From Sweltsa coloradensis (lineage: Eukaryota; Arthropoda; Insecta; Plecoptera; Chloroperlidae): DNA of 64,000 bases. The DNA lies in NCBI GenBank assembly GCA_024449915.1, contig JAMZAV010000322.1, positions 186,001 through 250,000 of the forward strand, read 5' to 3'. Positions within the stretch are counted from its first letter, which is position 1, and every line of letters begins with the position of its first letter. Both the position numbers and the translations under genes were made by a program. The notes under the pieces were generated by a model, which had not been told where the DNA came from, did no database searches, and saw nothing but the letters and a program-made list of their open reading frames with translations. Shown here one piece after another: positions 1 through 11,751 of this stretch.

Positions 1-1950
1 ATTTTAGTTGGGAGTAGTAGTATAGTGTTAGTAGTATAGTAGTAGTAGTAGTAGTAGGAGTAGTAGTAGTAGTAGTAGGTAGTAGTAGTGTAGTTGTATT
101 TGTAGTAAATTGTAGGGAGTAGTTTGTAGTATTTTTAGAGAGTTTGGGGATCGGATATAAAAAGGAAGAATATGAGAAAGGAGTAAAATGAATGTAAATG
201 AAGGAATTAGAATGGAAAAAATGAAAAAATGAAAATGGAAAAATAGATGAGAGAAGAAGTCAATTTTAAAAGGAAGTAATAGTAATTGGGAAAAAGTGTT
301 TAAAGGTTGGATGCAAAATGGGAGAAGTGATGATCTATATGATAATAAAAATCTAAATATAAGTCATTAAAGGAAGATAGTGATTATGTGAATTATAAAG
401 GAAAGATGTTAATTGTAAGATATAAATGTTTAAATGACGGAGATTGAGTGGGTGGTAAATTGAGTTTTGAGGGAATTTGTTGGAAATATATGGGTATAAA
501 GATGGTTGGCCCATATTCAAAACCAAAAATTATAAAAGGAAGTAAAAAAATTAAAACCAAAAATTCCAAAAGAAAAACAAAAAGCCGTCAAATTTTGATT
601 GGCCCGGAAGCTAAGAGGAAAAATAATTTCCCGGGGAAAAAAACTTTAAAAGGGGGGGTAAAAGGGGAACGGGGAAAAAACCAAAAAACTAAAATTTTAA
701 AGTTCTCAAAGCGGTATGTTTGGGAATTTGGGTTTAAATTGTCTCCGTTTGCGGGGACGGGGGGGGGAAAAGGGAGGGTGGGCCCCAAATTTGGGACTCC
801 TCGTTTTGGGGAAGGCTAAATAAATAAAAAAGATGAAAATTTTAAAAAATTAAGGGAAAACAAAATTTTTTTTTTTGTTTAAGGGAAGTACCCAAAGGGT
901 AATTTGGCCCAAAATCTAAATGGGGGAAAAGAAAAAAAGCCGGGGGGGGTAGGGGAGGATTAAGGGGTTCTCCAAGTTTGTTGTTTTTTGTGTCGTCGGG
1001 CGGGGGGGTCGTCAAAGGGGAAAGGGGGGGGGGACCCCCCCGGGACGGCCCCCCCAAGCTCCCCTCTTTTTGGGAGTTTTTAATTTTGGGGGTACAAAAA
1101 GTTTTGTCAATTTTCCGTTTTAGACGGGAAAAACCCCCCAAGGAAGGGATAGTATTAACAATGGTCTAACCTAATTTTTAACCCCCCAATTTTGTTTGGG
1201 GGGAAATTAAAGGGAAAAAAATCGGTTTTCTTTTGGGGCCCAAAATTCCCCCCCAAAGGGGGAAGGGGGACCGGGGAGGCCCCGAGGCCGGGAGGGCCCG
1301 AGGGCCCCTTTTTTGGAAAACCCCACCCCCCGGCCCCGAAGGAAACAAAAGCCTTTTGGGTTATTTTTTGGCCTTTTCATCAAAAAACCCCCAAGGGTTT
1401 TAAAATTTAACCCATAGGGGCTAACAAAATTTTAAAAATTATGCATGGAAATTAAAAAGACAATGGGTTTTTTCTTGGGTAAACCACTCTCCAAGAAAAA
1501 GGGGCCCATTTTTTTTCGGGGGAATCCAACCCCCAGCCCCAAAACCCCCCCAAAAAAAACAAAAAAAGGTTAATCTTCAATTTTTTCAAAAGGTTTTTTT
1601 GGGCCCTTTATAGCCCAAAAAATTTTTTTGGGGGGATATTTTAATTTTGGAATTTTGAAGTGCCCAAGTTTAGGTATTTTTGTAAGGTTTTTTTTGTTTC
1701 CGGGGCTTTTTTTAAAAAGGAATTTTCGAAAAAATTAAAAAAGTTAAATTTTTTAGGAAAACCCCCCGGGGTAGGGTTTTTAATTTTTTTTCGGGGGGTA
1801 AAACTTTAAGGGCCTGATTTGGATGAGTTGTAGGAGGGGCAAAATTTCCTTTTTTACCTGGGCAAATTGGAAAATTTTTTTTTTTCTTTTTTCTTTTTTC
1901 TGTTTTTTCCCTTTTTTCCTTTCGGGCTAAACCAATACTCCAATTGTGAT
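1..1950. other. Noisy, probably low-quality assembled sequence
   Basis: Base composition and texture differ sharply from the rest of the window: runs of 5-10 G, C, A or T recur every few tens of bases, reading frames are short, and no repeat family matches cleanly. From about 1925 the sequence changes abruptly into a well-conserved copy of repeat R1, and the bases just before look like a garbled, indel-rich version of it. This is best read as uncorrected or low-coverage sequence at a contig edge. I see no gene in it. Confidence 0.65.
12..104. repeat. (TAG)n trinucleotide microsatellite
   Basis: Imperfect tandem AGT/TAG units fill about 90 bases, interrupted by TAGTGT and TAGG variants. It sits inside the noisy terminal segment, so its exact length is unreliable. 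Confidence 0.8.
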
Positions 1951-2559
1951 GAAATTTTATGGAGGCCTTCAAAATCTCTGAACTTAGAACTGCCACGTTT
2001 TTGAGCGCCATCGAAAAATTTTCTCATAAAAATCGCAATTTTACGTTTTTTTTTTATTTTTTGAAAATATATTTTACTTATAACATCTACATGCTTAACC
2101 CGATTTTAATGATTTTTTCACAGAACCTTACATTTATGAATTAAGATATTCCTGTGAAATTTGAGCACAATCGAAAAATTATTTCTAATGAAAATAGAAA
2201 CTTTGTGGGTTTTTTTCTTTTTTAAAACAATTTTTTTACTTATTACACCTACATTCTTGATCCTATTGTAATAAGTTTTTCACAGAACCTTAATTTTATT
2301 AATTTATAATTTTATATATTCGTGTGAAATTTGAGCGCAATCGAATAATTATTTCTCATAAAAATCCCAATTTTTTCCTTTTTTAAAATTACGATTAATT
2401 TAAAAAAAAATTAAATTTAAGTTCATTTTTTATTTAATAAAATTTAATTTAAAAAATTTCAATTTAATAATGATTTTTTCACAGAACAACAGAAAATTCG
2501 CATAACACATGGCAGCTCAATGCACCAATTACGCTCATCCAACAACGCGGCGGGACTTA
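1925..2559 (-). mobile_element. Repeat R1, left part of an interrupted copy
   Basis: Closely resembles 15360-16000: the same succession of T-rich blocks with GATGAAATTTTATGGAGG, CACAGAACAACAGAAAAT and ending CGCTCATCC followed by AACGCGGCGGGACTTA. The copy is interrupted at 2559 by a foldback element and resumes at 4905 with AGCGTTTTCCTAG. No coding capacity. Class unknown; the wording of the family near its poly-A tract resembles 3' ends of some non-LTR retroelements, but this is only a resemblance. Confidence 0.6.
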
Positions 2560-4904
2560 TAGCTAGGCGGATAAGGCTAACAATTAGGGGTTTTGTGGTA
2601 GAGGTCTGAATTTTGGACTGTATACTCAGAACAATATTCTAAGAAAATTGCCTCGAGGTGCCATGACAAAATTCGTCCGGTTAAGGGGGTGGAAGGGGTT
2701 GAAATAATGGCATTTTTAAAAAATTCGCAAATTCAAATATCAAACTAAATTTAATCCTAATATTACAAAATTAATACATATTGTAGATAAAAGTCCAAAA
2801 TTTAATAAAAAAAATACATATTACCATATATGTATATCTAAGCAGTTTTTACACCCTTTGACTCTTATTAACAAATTTTCGCACTGTGCTGGGAGGATTG
2901 GCCTACCAGACGTGGGTTTTGTGATAGGGCCGGTGAATTTTCCCTAAAATACTCAGAAGAATGTTCTCTAAAAAATGGCTCGAGGTGCCCTCAAAAAAGT
3001 TGCTGCTTATAGGAGAAAAATGGGGTGTACTAAAAGGGTTGATAACACTAAAATAAATAAATCTGTATTCAAAATATAATATTAAGGACGCCAAATTAAC
3101 ATTTATTGTAGATTAAGATCTTAAGTTTAATTTTAAAAAATTAAAATTTCACCATATATGTAAATCTGATCAGATTATGCGCCCTGACCACTTTTCATAA
3201 ATTTACTCAATATTAACGAAAGTGTATCGTGTGACCACTTGTTTTGTCCCAAATTATTCCTATATTACGAATTAGGACGATTTTTTTTAACACCTTGGGC
3301 ACATTTTTTTTGGGCTACAATCACATTTTCAAATACAAATGTTTACAACATTTAAGTTTCATTTTATTAAATCGTACAACGCGCACAAGGTAACATACTC
3401 GTAAATAATTTGTCAAATTTAGGGCTGCTCTATAATAGCCTGGCAATAGCTTCCCGTTATCGTTACAGTTAACAGGCAATGTTAAATCATAACCAATATT
3501 CCTGTTACCATTGCAGGGCCTCGTTCCCGGGCTATTGTGAATATTCCTTGTGTAAATAACTCAATAAAAATCTAAATGAAAATTAAATTCGGAAAGTGTT
3601 ATGGAACAAATCTACGACTTCCCGTGCACTAATAAAATAAATATACTGTACCTATTTGTATAACACCAAAAACTGTGCTTTTAAAGAAGATATTTTGACA
3701 AGTTTATATAACTTATTACCAATTTACTGATCTTTTATTCAAAACACTTATAACAAGAAAACAGTATTAAGACTATATAAAATGGAGGATCGATTGACCA
3801 AAAAAGACTCATCCATCAACGTGGCTATATTATAATAGCGTTTGCAAAGCGGCCAGTATTCACAGTACATGATTCACACATCATTAATGTACTATTTTGA
3901 TCTAATAGGTGTGTTGACACTCGACTACAAAACCACAAATTGTTAGGTTACTCTAAATATTCTATTTGACGCTTATTGTTAGAAAATGGATCAGAGTCCA
4001 TTGCGTGAAAATATGCCCAAGGTATTACAAAAAAAAAAAATCGTCCTAATTCGTATTATTGACATAATTTGGGATTAAACGAGTGGTCACACGATAAACT
4101 TTCGTTATTTTTAGTAAATTTAAAAAAAAAGGGGTCAAAGTTCATTGTGTAAAATGTACCCAAGGTGTTAAAAACTTATTTTCGTCCTAATTCGTATTAT
4201 TGGCATAATTTGGGGCAAAACGAGTGGTCACACTATACACTTTCGTTAATCTTGAGTAAATGTGTGAAAAGTGGTCAGGGCGCATAATCTGATCAGATTT
4301 ACATATATGGTGAAATTTTAATTTTTAAATTAAACTTAAGATCTTAATCTACAATAAATGTTAATTTGGCGTCCTTAATATTATATTTGAATACAGATTT
4401 ATTTATTCTAGTGTTATCAACCCTTTTAGTACACCCCATTTTTCTCCTATAAGCAAGCAACTTTTTGAGGGCACCTCGAGCCATTTTTAGAGAACATTCT
4501 TCTGAGTATTTTAGGGAAAATTCACGGCCCTATCACAAAACCACGTCTGGTAGGCCAATCCTCCCAGCACAGTGCGAAAATTTGTTAATAAAAGTCAAAG
4601 GGTGTAAAATCTGCTTAGATATACATATATGGTAATATGTATTTTTTTATTAAATTTTGGACTTTTATCTACAATATGTATTAATTTTGTAATATTAGGA
4701 TTAAATTTAGTTTGATATTTGAATTTTCGAATTTTTTAAAAATGCCATTATTTCAACCCTTCCACCCCCTTAACCGGACGAATTTTGTCATGGCACCTCG
4801 AGGCAATTTTCTTAGAATATTGTGCTGAGTATACAGTCCAAAATTCAGACCTCTACCACAAAACCCCTAATTGTTCTTGTATTGCCCTCTTATCCGCTTG
4901 ACTA
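2560..4904. mobile_element. Foldback (long inverted repeat) DNA element
   Basis: Arms of about 750 bp (roughly 2560-3320 and 4155-4904) are reverse complements; both ends carry the word GCGGATAAG and the flank CAATTAGGGGTTTTGTGG. The right arm contains a roughly 150-bp partial tandem duplication (4010-4270). The element sits between direct TTA repeats, and the uninterrupted target (GGGACTTAAGCG) exists at about 15995-16005, so this is a real insertion with a 3-bp TTA duplication. A TTA target is usual for PIF/Harbinger elements, but no transposase is present and the assignment is tentative. Confidence 0.75.
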
Positions 4905-4920
4905 TTAAGCGTTTTCCTAG

Positions 4921-5395
4921 TATGAACGTTGTAGCCCCCACCCGTTTGGTCAGAATTGGCCCAAATGGCACAAAAATATCGCACAAAAAATCAAAAAACT
5001 TGTGTTAAAAGCTTTATTTCTATAGATTCTGGCTAACTTTTCAACTTTTTCTTTCAGAAAGCAATACATCACCTTACCTTAATGCCCATGTGAAATATTA
5101 ACGTTGTTGCCCCACCCGTTTGGTCAGAATCGGCCCAAATGTCACGAAAATATCTCACTAAAATCGAAAAAAATCGTTAAAGTACCATATTCATGAGAAA
5201 TATTTCTTCGATTGTCCCCAAAAACGTAGCAGGTCTAAGTTCAGAGATTTTTGAAGGTCATGTCAAATTTTCATCAAGATCGCATATGCCGTTTGCCCGG
5301 TAGAGAGCGAACAAACAGACAGAAAAAAAAAAAAAAAAAAAAACACCCGAGCTAAATTTTTTGGGGGTTAGTGAAATTGAAGTCTTCGCTTCGCT
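4921..5395 (+). mobile_element. Repeat R1, second partial copy
   Basis: Shares with 28560-28990 the sequence from the CCCACCCGTTTGGTCAGAAT module through the A-rich tract to the terminal CTTCGCTTCGCTCATCCAAT. The roughly 130-bp inner module occurs about twice. It lies head-to-head with the preceding minus-oriented R1 copy. Non-coding. Confidence 0.6.
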
Positions 5396-6360
5396 CATCC
5401 AATTAGCCACCTGAAAAGGGTAAGCTGATGTGTAGGCCTACCTACAGCGAGCACCCTTCCTAAAAAACATTTTTTTAATTTAATTATACTGTAATAGGTG
5501 GGGTGTTGTGTTGCTTTAGAAAGAAATTTTTAAATAAAATAATATATTTAAAATAAAATAATATCTCTTATTTGCATTCAGGAAAATTACACGGTACGTA
5601 CTTAATTTACAATAATCAAATCGGATAATTAAAATTAATCTAAATTCTCACATCCTTGATCGAATGTATTCTGGACAGCCAAGTATCATATCATCCAGGA
5701 TTAATTAGCTTATTTAGAAATTGAGGGACATTTACTAGAATGTAGCCAAAACACAACCCTACCTCGGCTTAGTCAGTCGGTAGCGAGACTGGGTAAATTA
5801 GAATAGAGGTCAAAATTAGTTAATATAATGGTATGGGCGCCACAATCATGGGTTAGATGATTGAATTTTTGTTTGTGAAATAAACCGAAGGACTGTCGGA
5901 CCACTCGGGACTTATTACCACTCTAGTGTGGCACGACCAGGTACAAGTCGGCACAGCCACTCTCTGCCGAATAACACCTAACAATCGAATACTTGATATC
6001 GCCCTGTTGAACTGCTCCTTCTCTGGATTACAATTCCTAGTAGCCAGGTTATTGTCAATAACGCTACACATACAACAATGACGTAGACTCGTCGTCTGCA
6101 GCGGTCACCTGGTTAGGTGGTCGACTCTCGTCGGATGTTGTTTGGTATACACCCACCAAAATATTATTGACCTAAGGAGATGAGATTAGGACATGCACAA
6201 TCTACAGACTTTTTGTGTAAAATTTGTATGCCTAGTGGTTATCATCAGATATATTGTTACGGTTATAAAAATGGTGATACAATTCACATGTCCCTACCTG
6301 TCGGATCCGGTTCTAATATAAAAGCAGTGGCTAAGCCCAGATGAACATATCCCTGAGGGT
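5396..6360. other. No gene recognised
   Basis: AT-rich intergenic or intronic sequence. No splice-bounded exon, repeat family or RNA gene could be supported. Confidence 0.5.
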
Positions 6361-6535
6361 GGCTTCCCTCAAGGCCCGTTCCCGTAAGGCCCGATACCTT
6401 TTTTTCCCTTAAAGCCCACTTTTCTACCTGTTGATAAAGGCCATGTTCACAAGGGTGTATTCCCTTAAGGCCCGTTTCCGTAAGACCCGTTCCCTTAAAG
6501 CCCGTTCCCTTAAGGCACGTTCCTGTTCCCGTTTT
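6361..6535. repeat. Degenerate 15-bp tandem repeat, consensus CCGTTCCCTTAAGGC
   Basis: About nine imperfect units related to CCCGTTCCCTTAAGG follow one another, with some units extended (ATACCTTTTTTTCCC) or altered (CGTTTCCGTAAGAC). No open frame spans the array. Confidence 0.6.
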
Positions 6536-6889
6536 TTGATAAAAAAAAAGATCAAAATGTTTATGTTTAAAAATGTTTTAAAAATGTTTTAAAAACATAC
6601 TATAACTTGGTTTATAATGTGTTTTATGTAAAGAAGGTATGGAACCTAATGTTATCCATAATTTCAACAATTTCAATACTGGTATAGGCCCTACTAATTG
6701 ATTACAAATGCAAATTATTGTTGGATGTGTTATTTTCTAAAAAGTAAGAATCCCATGCCTTCTATGTGATGTTCCCCTCATCTATGCAATCTATACACCG
6801 GTAGCTTTTCTTAGGCTCATTAGTTTCGAACGTCACTCCACATCGCACGTTATTCAGAGGCTAGAGTGTTAACGAGACGCACATGTACA

Positions 6890-7265
6890 CGGCACGCTCA
6901 AAAGCACTCAAATTCAGATGTACAACGCTCTGGAGAACAATTGAAACACATACAAGAATTCTAAAAAGTACAAGACACAGATATTTTTATGCAGAACAAC
7001 ATACAACAAACAGAATTGATGTGTGTAATAAACCCTTCTATTTACCATTGTTACGCATAAAGTCGACGCAATGGGAAAAAGAAAAGGTTGTTCCCGCCGC
7101 GATGGTGAATAGTAGGGTTTATTACATAAAGACATTCTGTTTGTTGTATGTTCTTCTCCATAAACATATCTGTGTTTGGTGCATTTTAGGATTCATGTAT
7201 GTCGATTTAATTTTTCTCCAGAGAATTGTTCATTTGAATTGGAGTGCTTACGGGCGTGCCAAGGT
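6890..7265. repeat. Imperfect palindrome inside repeat A
   Basis: The segment reads similarly on both strands: GCACGCTC...AGCACTCAAATTCAGATG on the left and CATTTGAATTGGAGTGCTTA...GGGCGTGCC on the right, centred near 7080. Open frames on both strands here are by-products of the palindrome, not genes. Confidence 0.65.
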
Positions 7266-7628
7266 CATAATTGTCTCGTGAAGACTCTTTAAGGCTATTG
7301 TAAATACGTATAGTATAATAATATATTAATTGTAGGTGCTTGTCCTAGTTTGTCAGTTGTATCAGTTCATTGTAATCTTTTCAACAAGAGACATACTTGA
7401 GCCTTCCAATGTTACCTGACTCCTTCCAAATCTGCATTTTCTGTTGCTAGTTTCTCTTGTATGTTGTAGCATTGGCTTAAACGCCCGGTCAAAGATTTCA
7501 TTATTCCCTGTAAGTGAAACAAGCCATTGTTTTCTCTTATAAATAAAACAACAGTTCATCAAATACTGATTTTTCAAAATGCATGTAAGTAGGCCTAGGT
7601 ATTTTACTTTGGACTAGAACAATAATTA

Positions 7629-8567
7629 CCGTATCGTTCCGAATATAGTGCGGCTGCGAATATAGTGCGAGTAGTGTTTTTGAGAACATAAAATGATGAA
7701 AAAGAAAAATGATAAAATCATGAAAATTGATAAATTTAAAATAAACTGTTTTTAAAGGGCATTATATGATTTTTACCTGAATCTGGCAAGTATTTTTCTT
7801 ATTTTATTGATAGGGGCCTAATTAGACCGAGTCCCTACTTGGCCTAGGGCCTAGGCCTAGGCCTATACGACTTTGCCTAGGCCTAGCCCTAGCGTACGTG
7901 TAGGCTAGGCTAGGCTAGGCCTCGGCCCGAGCGTCGCATCATTGATTACCTATGCAGATGTTAGGCCTACTATTGTAATGTGACGGCAAAAAGTAGGCTA
8001 GGCCTAAGCACTAGGCCTAGTCTGCGCGCGTATTCAATTCCGAATCTTCGTATGTTGTCAACCTGTTGTCAACTGGGTGTAACAGGACTTGGATGCGGGA
8101 ACCAGGGAGCGTGAATTCACGGCGTCAAAAATAAACATCCTTTATTGGTTTTGTTGCGTCTATATCACTAATATTTCCGATAAACGATCGTGAAGAAAGA
8201 ATGCCGGAGAATATTCCACTTAAGCACTTTTTACGTATTTTAAAATCGTAGTTCGCGTAGCTCGACATTTTCCATCTTCCATCTTTGCATTTGCTTCATT
8301 TCACCACACCGAGCGTCGCTATTGGATGAAAACGAGACGACCCTAGCCAATAACAGAGCTAGAAACCAGTACTACAACACACTCGTGGCCATCGCTGGAA
8401 CTCGTAGCGCGCTGGCGCTCCGTCGGCCATTGCTGGAACTCGTTGCGCGGAATATTCAAACGTGCTCAAAACGCATTGGAAATGCCTAGGCGGCGAATAT
8501 AGTGCGAGTGCGAATTTGGAGGAAATTTTTTCGGATAAATTATCGCACTATATTCGGGACAATACGG
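7629..8567. mobile_element. TA-flanked TIR element (ACCGTAT family)
   Basis: Terminal inverted repeats start CCGTATCGTTCCGAATATAG on the left, and the complement of the right end reads CCGTATTGTCCCGAATATAG. It lies between TA dinucleotides. The empty site is seen in repeat A copy 2 near 39645 (AATAATTAGTAATTAATT), which proves a 939-bp insertion with TA duplication. TA duplication fits the Tc1/mariner/pogo supergroup. It contains the phrase GAATATAGTGCG several times and has no transposase frame. A related left end starts near 13697. Confidence 0.8.
7845..7925. repeat. GGCCTA palindromic run
   Basis: Dense AGGCCTAGGCCT and TAGGCTAGGC units. The motif is its own reverse complement and recurs at many places in the window. 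Confidence 0.7.
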
Positions 8568-8960
8568 TAGTAATTAATTAATGTTTCATTTTCTTATGCT
8601 ACTTTACTTTTTGTTAACCCTTCTGGCACAATTGAAGCTGAGAAAGAAGTTCTTGTTGATTAACAATTAAAAAAAAGACCAATTGGCAATAGGGAATATG
8701 CATCAAGTCCAAATATTGCCGTGGTTGTAAGAAATGGGTAGAAAACCACTTTTAAAAAAAACACCATTAGGAAAGTAAATATTTTAAATTCTATTGAGGC
8801 ACAAAATTTGTAGTACGTATTTTATTTCCCGGGCTAACAGCACGTAACATCAAGATTTGGGTCTAGAGCAGCAGAGCATTGTTGACCAATGCGCAAAGCT
8901 GTTTAATGTCTTTAGATCAATGAATAAACTACCGCCATCTATTTTTTATTTTTTTGTTTA

Positions 8961-9345
8961 TTTGGATTAAGAGACGCGTCAACCGTTAGGTCAAAATGCA
9001 CCACTCTAGCCTGGGGGGGGGGGGGAGGGGCCCAGGCTGGTCAGAACCAGCCACGAGTAAGGGTAGAAAAGGGGGGTTCTCACGTCGTGGTCATCATTGT
9101 CTTCGTCATCATTCGTGGTGTCATTATCGTCATCGTAGCCGAGGGGTCGTCAAGGGAAGGGGGCAAGGTCCCCGACGACGATACCAGAGCTCGCCTCTAT
9201 TTTCGGGGAGTAAAATACTACCCTTCATACAAGCTGATATTTACGAGGTGGACTTTTTCTCTTGAATCGCCTTTTACGATTAGCAGAGCCATGCTCTGGG
9301 CCAATTCTACCCTGGAGCATGGCTAGATTTCAAGTTTAATATCAC
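8961..9345 (+). repeat. Repeat D copy inside repeat A copy 1
   Basis: Begins near GACGCGTCAACCGTTAGGTC, passes a poly-G tract, GGTCAGAACCAGCCACG and GTCGTC/GTCATC-rich sequence, and ends at CTCTTGAATCGCCTTTTACG and the GCATGGCT region. Similar units occur at 40035-40400 and around 60.9-62.0 kb. The open frames crossing it differ between copies, so it is taken as non-coding. Confidence 0.6.
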
Positions 9346-10560
9346 TGTTTGGCATTACATTATTGTCCGATTAGCAACAATTAGAGATGGTGTTTTATAG
9401 CATTAACTATAAAAGCGACAAAAATTAGAATGTCATTTTTCATATTTTTTTCACTTTTCTCAACCTTTCACTTAAAATGGGTGAGTTTATAAAGGTAGGG
9501 GAGAGCGGGGCACAGTGGTGGTAGGGGCACAGTGGTTTATTGGCTATATTTATTGTGTTATTTTGAATTTGGTGCCAATAGTTTTTTAAATTGTGTTGGC
9601 ACCAATAATACAATTATTTTAACATGCCTGGCTTACATCAAGCTGTGATAGCTCCAATGAAATGAAAAAGAAGAAAACAGCATCTACCAATGCAAGAAAT
9701 GGACTCCAGGCTGCAGTTATTTTGAAGACTTCCATCTACATTTCTACATTTTGTTTTACTTAGATAATTATCTCTGGAGTTTTCTCTACAAAATAATGTA
9801 TGAGATATTAAAATTCCATTGATCCTACATAGTTTTAAATTAGGGCTGGGCTATGACATAAAGTTCAAATATCGATAATTGTCAAAAATTTCGATATCGA
9901 TATCGATATATCGAAAGCAATACACGTATTTTAATATCCCCTCCCACATAACAGTTTGCAGTGAAATGAAAACAAAGTATTTTCTAAACCATTGTATTTA
10001 TTGATTACAGTACAACCTTGCTATAACGACCCTTATTAAAACGACGATCGCAATTGAACGACGTTTTTTGGACATTCTACAAATTCCCATATGGTTCTAT
10101 GTATTTCACTTTTAATATTACGTTGCATCATAACGGGACACTCTCATTACAACGTCGTTGAATGGGTCCGCTAAGCAACAAAAACCTTTGAAAAACTCGT
10201 AGCTCACAAAAACTTTATTTACTATTCACTCATAAATTGTTTAGAGCACGGAAAACGGTGATTTCAAGGGTCTACCCATAAACACCCCCCCCACCCCACC
10301 GACCGCCTGACCGCCCAGCGTAGCAGGTCGCTTCCTTTGTGTTTGTTCCCGCCACTTGAAACTCGAGCCGAGCCGATCCCGATGGTAGAGAGCCTGACCT
10401 ATCCCAAAGTGCTTCAGTCACCCGTGTAATTCCCGTGTGGTACCACGCTATCGTAACAAGATAAATATCGCCCGGGAGTATCAAACGAACGTGTCTGTGT
10501 TGTGATAGTGATTGTTGTACTGATTAATTTCATAAATCACAGTTTAACATAAAGTTAATC

Positions 10561-11570
10561 ATGTCGAAAAGAAAGTCGTTTACTTTGGACGACAATCCAA
10601 CTATGACAAAAGTAGATTTAGCTAAGATGTTGGATTTGCCAGTATCGTCACTCAAAACTATCTTAGCTAAAAGAAACGAGATTCAAAAAAATGTGTCACT
10701 TAGTGGTCCATCCAGCAGCAAGAAGATTCGTGTTCGTCAGGGCAAATTTGCAGACGTAGAGACTGCACTAGTGCAATGGTTTGGTCAGGCCCGCGCTGAA
10801 AACTTACCCGTCAGTGGCCCATTATTGTCTGAAAAGGCCCGAGAAACAAGCCTGCGCAGGAATGGAACAAGGGATTTTACCGCGTCAGCTGGATGGCTGC
10901 ACAACTTCAAAAAGCGGCACGGCATTACATCAAAGAAAGTGTGTGGGGAAAGTTCGTCGGTTGACGTAGACACAGTGTCCGATTGGAAACATAATAAACT
11001 CCCGGATTTAATCCAAGGGTATGATGCAAAAAACATTTTCAACGCCGACGAAACCGGTCTGTTTTTTAATTTACTTCCTGACCGGACGTTGGCATTTCAC
11101 AATGACACCTGCCACGGCGCGAAGCGTTCGAAGGAACGCATCACAGTGATGCTGTGCACAAACGCAGATGGGAGCGAAAAGTTGCCGCCGCTCGTAATCG
11201 GCAAGGCAGGAAAGCCACATTGTTTTAAGAACGTGGTAAACTTACCCACAAAATACACTCACAATAAAAAAGCTTGGATGACAAGTAAAGTTTTTGAAGA
11301 TTGGGTGCGAGCCATCGATGCGAAGATGGGGGCTCAAAATCGTCAAATTATACTCTTCATTGACCAGGCTTCGTCACATCCCCAAAATACGGATTATCTC
11401 CGTAATGTGACTCTTGAGTTTTTCCCAGCCAACTGCACGAGCCAGCTCCAACCATTGGATTTGGGAATAATCAAAAACATGAAGGATTTCTACAAAAAGC
11501 AATTGCTCCATAGAATCCTACAGGCTATGACCCTCAACAAAGAGCGGCTAAACGAGTGAATATCCTTCAG
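10561..11570 (+). pseudogene. Tigger/pogo-like transposase, first exon (disabled)
   Basis: In an intact relative this nuclear enzyme binds transposon ends through CENP-B-like helix-turn-helix domains and cuts DNA with a DDE/DDD endonuclease. A frame of 332 codons starts at an ATG. Residues about 15-55 are a short first HTH that looks internally trimmed; about 60-125 match the second (Tc5/CENP-B) HTH, with GKFADVETAL and WLHNFKKRHGI. The catalytic core shows NADETGLFF (Asp163), LFIDQASSHP (Asp268) and LQPLDLGIIKNM (Asp300), so all three acidic residues remain. The frame ends at a TGA at 11557 just before a good donor (CTTCAG/GTAAGAA), where relatives continue reading; a frameshift within the last few codons explains it. 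The protein is therefore truncated. Confidence 0.85.
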
Positions 11571-11751
11571 GTAAGAAATAAATAAAGGCCTACAAGTTTA
11601 AATTTAATTCGTGAATTTTACGTAAATTAATTAATGCTAGTTCATTATTAAATATCAAAATCAATGTGCTTTGAGCTTTTGTTTACCGACGACACGAGAT
11701 CGTAATGCTTTAAATTTTAAAATTAACTTTTGAATAAAATTAGGCGATTAA

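Larger units (their letters stand above)
6666..9381 (+). mobile_element. Repeat A, copy 1
   Basis: Nearly collinear with 32021-40451 once nested insertions are removed. Both copies start at AACAATTTCAATACTGG and end at GTCCGATTAGCAACAAT, so each is bounded by the word AACAAT. The first 600 bp contain a palindrome (about 6890-7265), and the 3' part is a separate repeat (D). Without its insertion the unit is about 1.8 kb. No transposase is visible, so the superfamily is unknown. Confidence 0.7.

Noticed and set aside
448..1410. Several frames in the first 1.4 kb, some over 90 codons
   Set aside because: Homopolymer-driven composition and poor sequence quality; no conserved motif or splice structure.
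2300..2480. Short AT-rich repeats as a CRISPR-like array
   Set aside because: Eukaryotic context, no constant repeat with unique equal spacers.
6883..7281. Overlapping open frames on both strands of about 130 and 70 codons
   Set aside because: They arise from the palindrome inside repeat A; the second copy at 32.2 kb does not conserve the frame.
8996..9326. Gly/Ser/Arg-rich open frames in repeat D
   Set aside because: Frames differ between copies at 9, 40 and 61 kb and cross poly-G runs; no protein homology.
10561..11559. A domesticated host CENP-B/jerky-like gene
   Set aside because: It lies inside an element with TIRs and TA duplication, has a frameshift at the exon end and a second frameshifted exon, so it is a decayed transposase.
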